Shown: positions 63,241 to 64,000 of the stretch, one piece after another
Layout of the letters: each line of letters opens with the position of its first letter
Numbering within the stretch: the stretch's first letter is position 1
DNA from: Mucilaginibacter agri
GTDB taxonomy: Bacteria > Bacteroidota > Bacteroidia > Sphingobacteriales > Sphingobacteriaceae
Assembly: GCF_009928685.1 (NCBI RefSeq)
Contig: NZ_WWEO01000045.1
Span: 744,001-808,000 of the forward strand
Reading direction: 5' to 3'
Length of the DNA stretch: 64,000 nucleotides
The notes under the pieces: generated by a model
Told to the model about the DNA's origin: nothing
Databases searched by the model: none
Seen by the model: the letters and a program-made list of their open reading frames with translations, nothing else
Program-made: the position numbers and the translations under genes

Positions 63241-63248
63241 ATTTCAAT

Positions 63249-64000
63249 CTATTTCAACAGTACTTTCCTGATCAATTGCCGGGTATCAGTAAAGTACAGG
63301 GTGCTTTCATCTTTCGATAGCGCAAGTTGTATGGGGCGTATATCGGCATAAACCCCTACACCATCGTGCGCGTCAAAGGGTTTACTCGGGCCGCTAATGT
63401 ATTGCAGTTTTCCGTCTACAATCCTTTTCAGCGCAGCATCGTCAACAATATAAAGGGTTCGGCCATCCTTAGTACCTACTATGCAGTTAATATTGCTAAA
63501 CGTAAGATCTCTGAAAATGCGGGTGAATACACCCGATGGTGTAAGCTTATAAATGCTTTTGTAATTCATCACAATGTATCTTACCCCATTGTATCCAATG
63601 TAAAAAGTTCTTACATCCGGGCCATTTCCTACGGTTGGATCACGATATACCGAATCTCTTGGCCAATTAATCTCATCGGTACCCAGATACCCTTGCGGAC
63701 TGATTTTAAACTTCTGAATCATACTGTTGCCCGTATTTAAGTTAACGCCGCTAACCCAAACGTCGCCTGTGATCTTATCTGTTTGCAGATCATCATAATC
63801 ATATGATCTTCTGGTAGCATTGGTATTATTGCTCGAGGCCGGCGCAAAGGGTGGTGTAAGCGCCTGGCCATTGGGTTTCACAATCCACATATTATTAAAC
63901 GCGACAACCCCCACGGTATTTATTGTAAGAATATTTATAGTACCGTCTTTTTGCACCCTTACACGCATCGGCGAGTGCAATGCAAAGCCGTTATCGGGAG
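63249..64000 (-). CDS. NHL/beta-propeller-type protein, 5' part outside the window
   Basis: The C-terminal 250 or so residues of a larger protein. The reading frame stays open to the last base (DNGFALHSPMRVRVQKDG), so the start lies beyond position 64000. Blade-like repeats include GVYADIRPIQLALSKDESTLYFTDTRQLIRKV and DGRTLYIVDDAALKRIVDG, typical of NHL or SMP-30-type propellers with IPT/TIG domains. It is probably an exported surface protein, as such families often are in this phylum. Function unknown. Confidence 0.75.
   Translation of the reverse strand, partial: PDNGFALHSPMRVRVQKDGTINILTINTVGVVAFNNMWIVKPNGQALTPPFAPASSNNTNATRRSYDYDDLQTDKITGDVWVSGVNLNTGNSMIQKFKISPQGYLGTDEINWPRDSVYRDPTVGNGPDVRTFYIGYNGVRYIVMNYKSIYKLTPSGVFTRIFRDLTFSNINCIVGTKDGRTLYIVDDAALKRIVDGKLQYISGPSKPFDAHDGVGVYADIRPIQLALSKDESTLYFTDTRQLIRKVLLK

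Overview
The window looks like chromosome from a Bacteroidota member of the Sphingobacteriaceae, most like Mucilaginibacter or Pedobacter. The evidence is three SusC/SusD pairs, many lipoproteins, sparse Shine-Dalgarno sequences, a few promoters of the Bacteroidota type (TTTG / TAnnTTTG), and families largely confined to this phylum. I see no IS element, prophage, CRISPR array, tRNA or rRNA. Genus is inferred from general resemblance only.

Layout. (1) 95-2923: a translationally coupled acyl-CoA trio (acyl-CoA dehydrogenase, HMG-CoA lyase, crotonase), probably the end of a leucine/isovalerate degradation cluster that starts before the window. (2) 3201-5777: a small hypothetical protein, a membrane protein, a HisKA_3-type histidine kinase and a NarL-type response regulator. 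(3) 6032-22271: polysaccharide utilization locus 1 (PUL1), with SusC/SusD, two giant tandem FG-GAP/VCBS-ASPIC lipoproteins, a GH65 enzyme of the hydrolase type, a small membrane-anchored protein and a vanadium-haloperoxidase-like lipoprotein. A GyrI/SRPBCC-like protein lies inside it on the other strand. (4) 22519-31156: DUF805 and DUF2752 genes, an RDD protein, and a MoxR-DUF58-DUF4129-DUF4350-SpoIIM envelope operon ending in a lipoprotein. (5) 31404-31850: a lone AHSA1/SRPBCC gene.

(6) 31964-48784, all minus strand: PUL2, probably for alpha-mannan. A TPR/DUF6377 regulator is followed by SusC, SusD, GH92, GH76, a Gfo/Idh/MocA dehydrogenase, a GMC dehydrogenase with its small subunit, and a DUF4964/DUF4965 glutaminase-A-like protein. 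The oxidoreductases suggest an oxidative (3-keto-sugar) arm beside hydrolysis. (7) 48904-53668: cardiolipin synthase, a YdjM-like membrane protein, a YdcF/DUF218 protein and a secreted propeller-like protein. (8) 54043-61943: PUL3, with SusC, SusD, a glycerophosphodiester phosphodiesterase and a divergent GH92 that has Gln at the usual general-acid Glu. That combination points to a phosphomannan or other phosphodiester-linked mannose substrate and is the most interesting prediction here. (9) 62155-64000: a DUF5655 protein, a short SSB and the C-terminal part of an NHL/propeller-type protein that runs off the window.

Most units end in clear hairpin terminators, listed below. Function calls come from motif reading alone, and substrate assignments are inferences.
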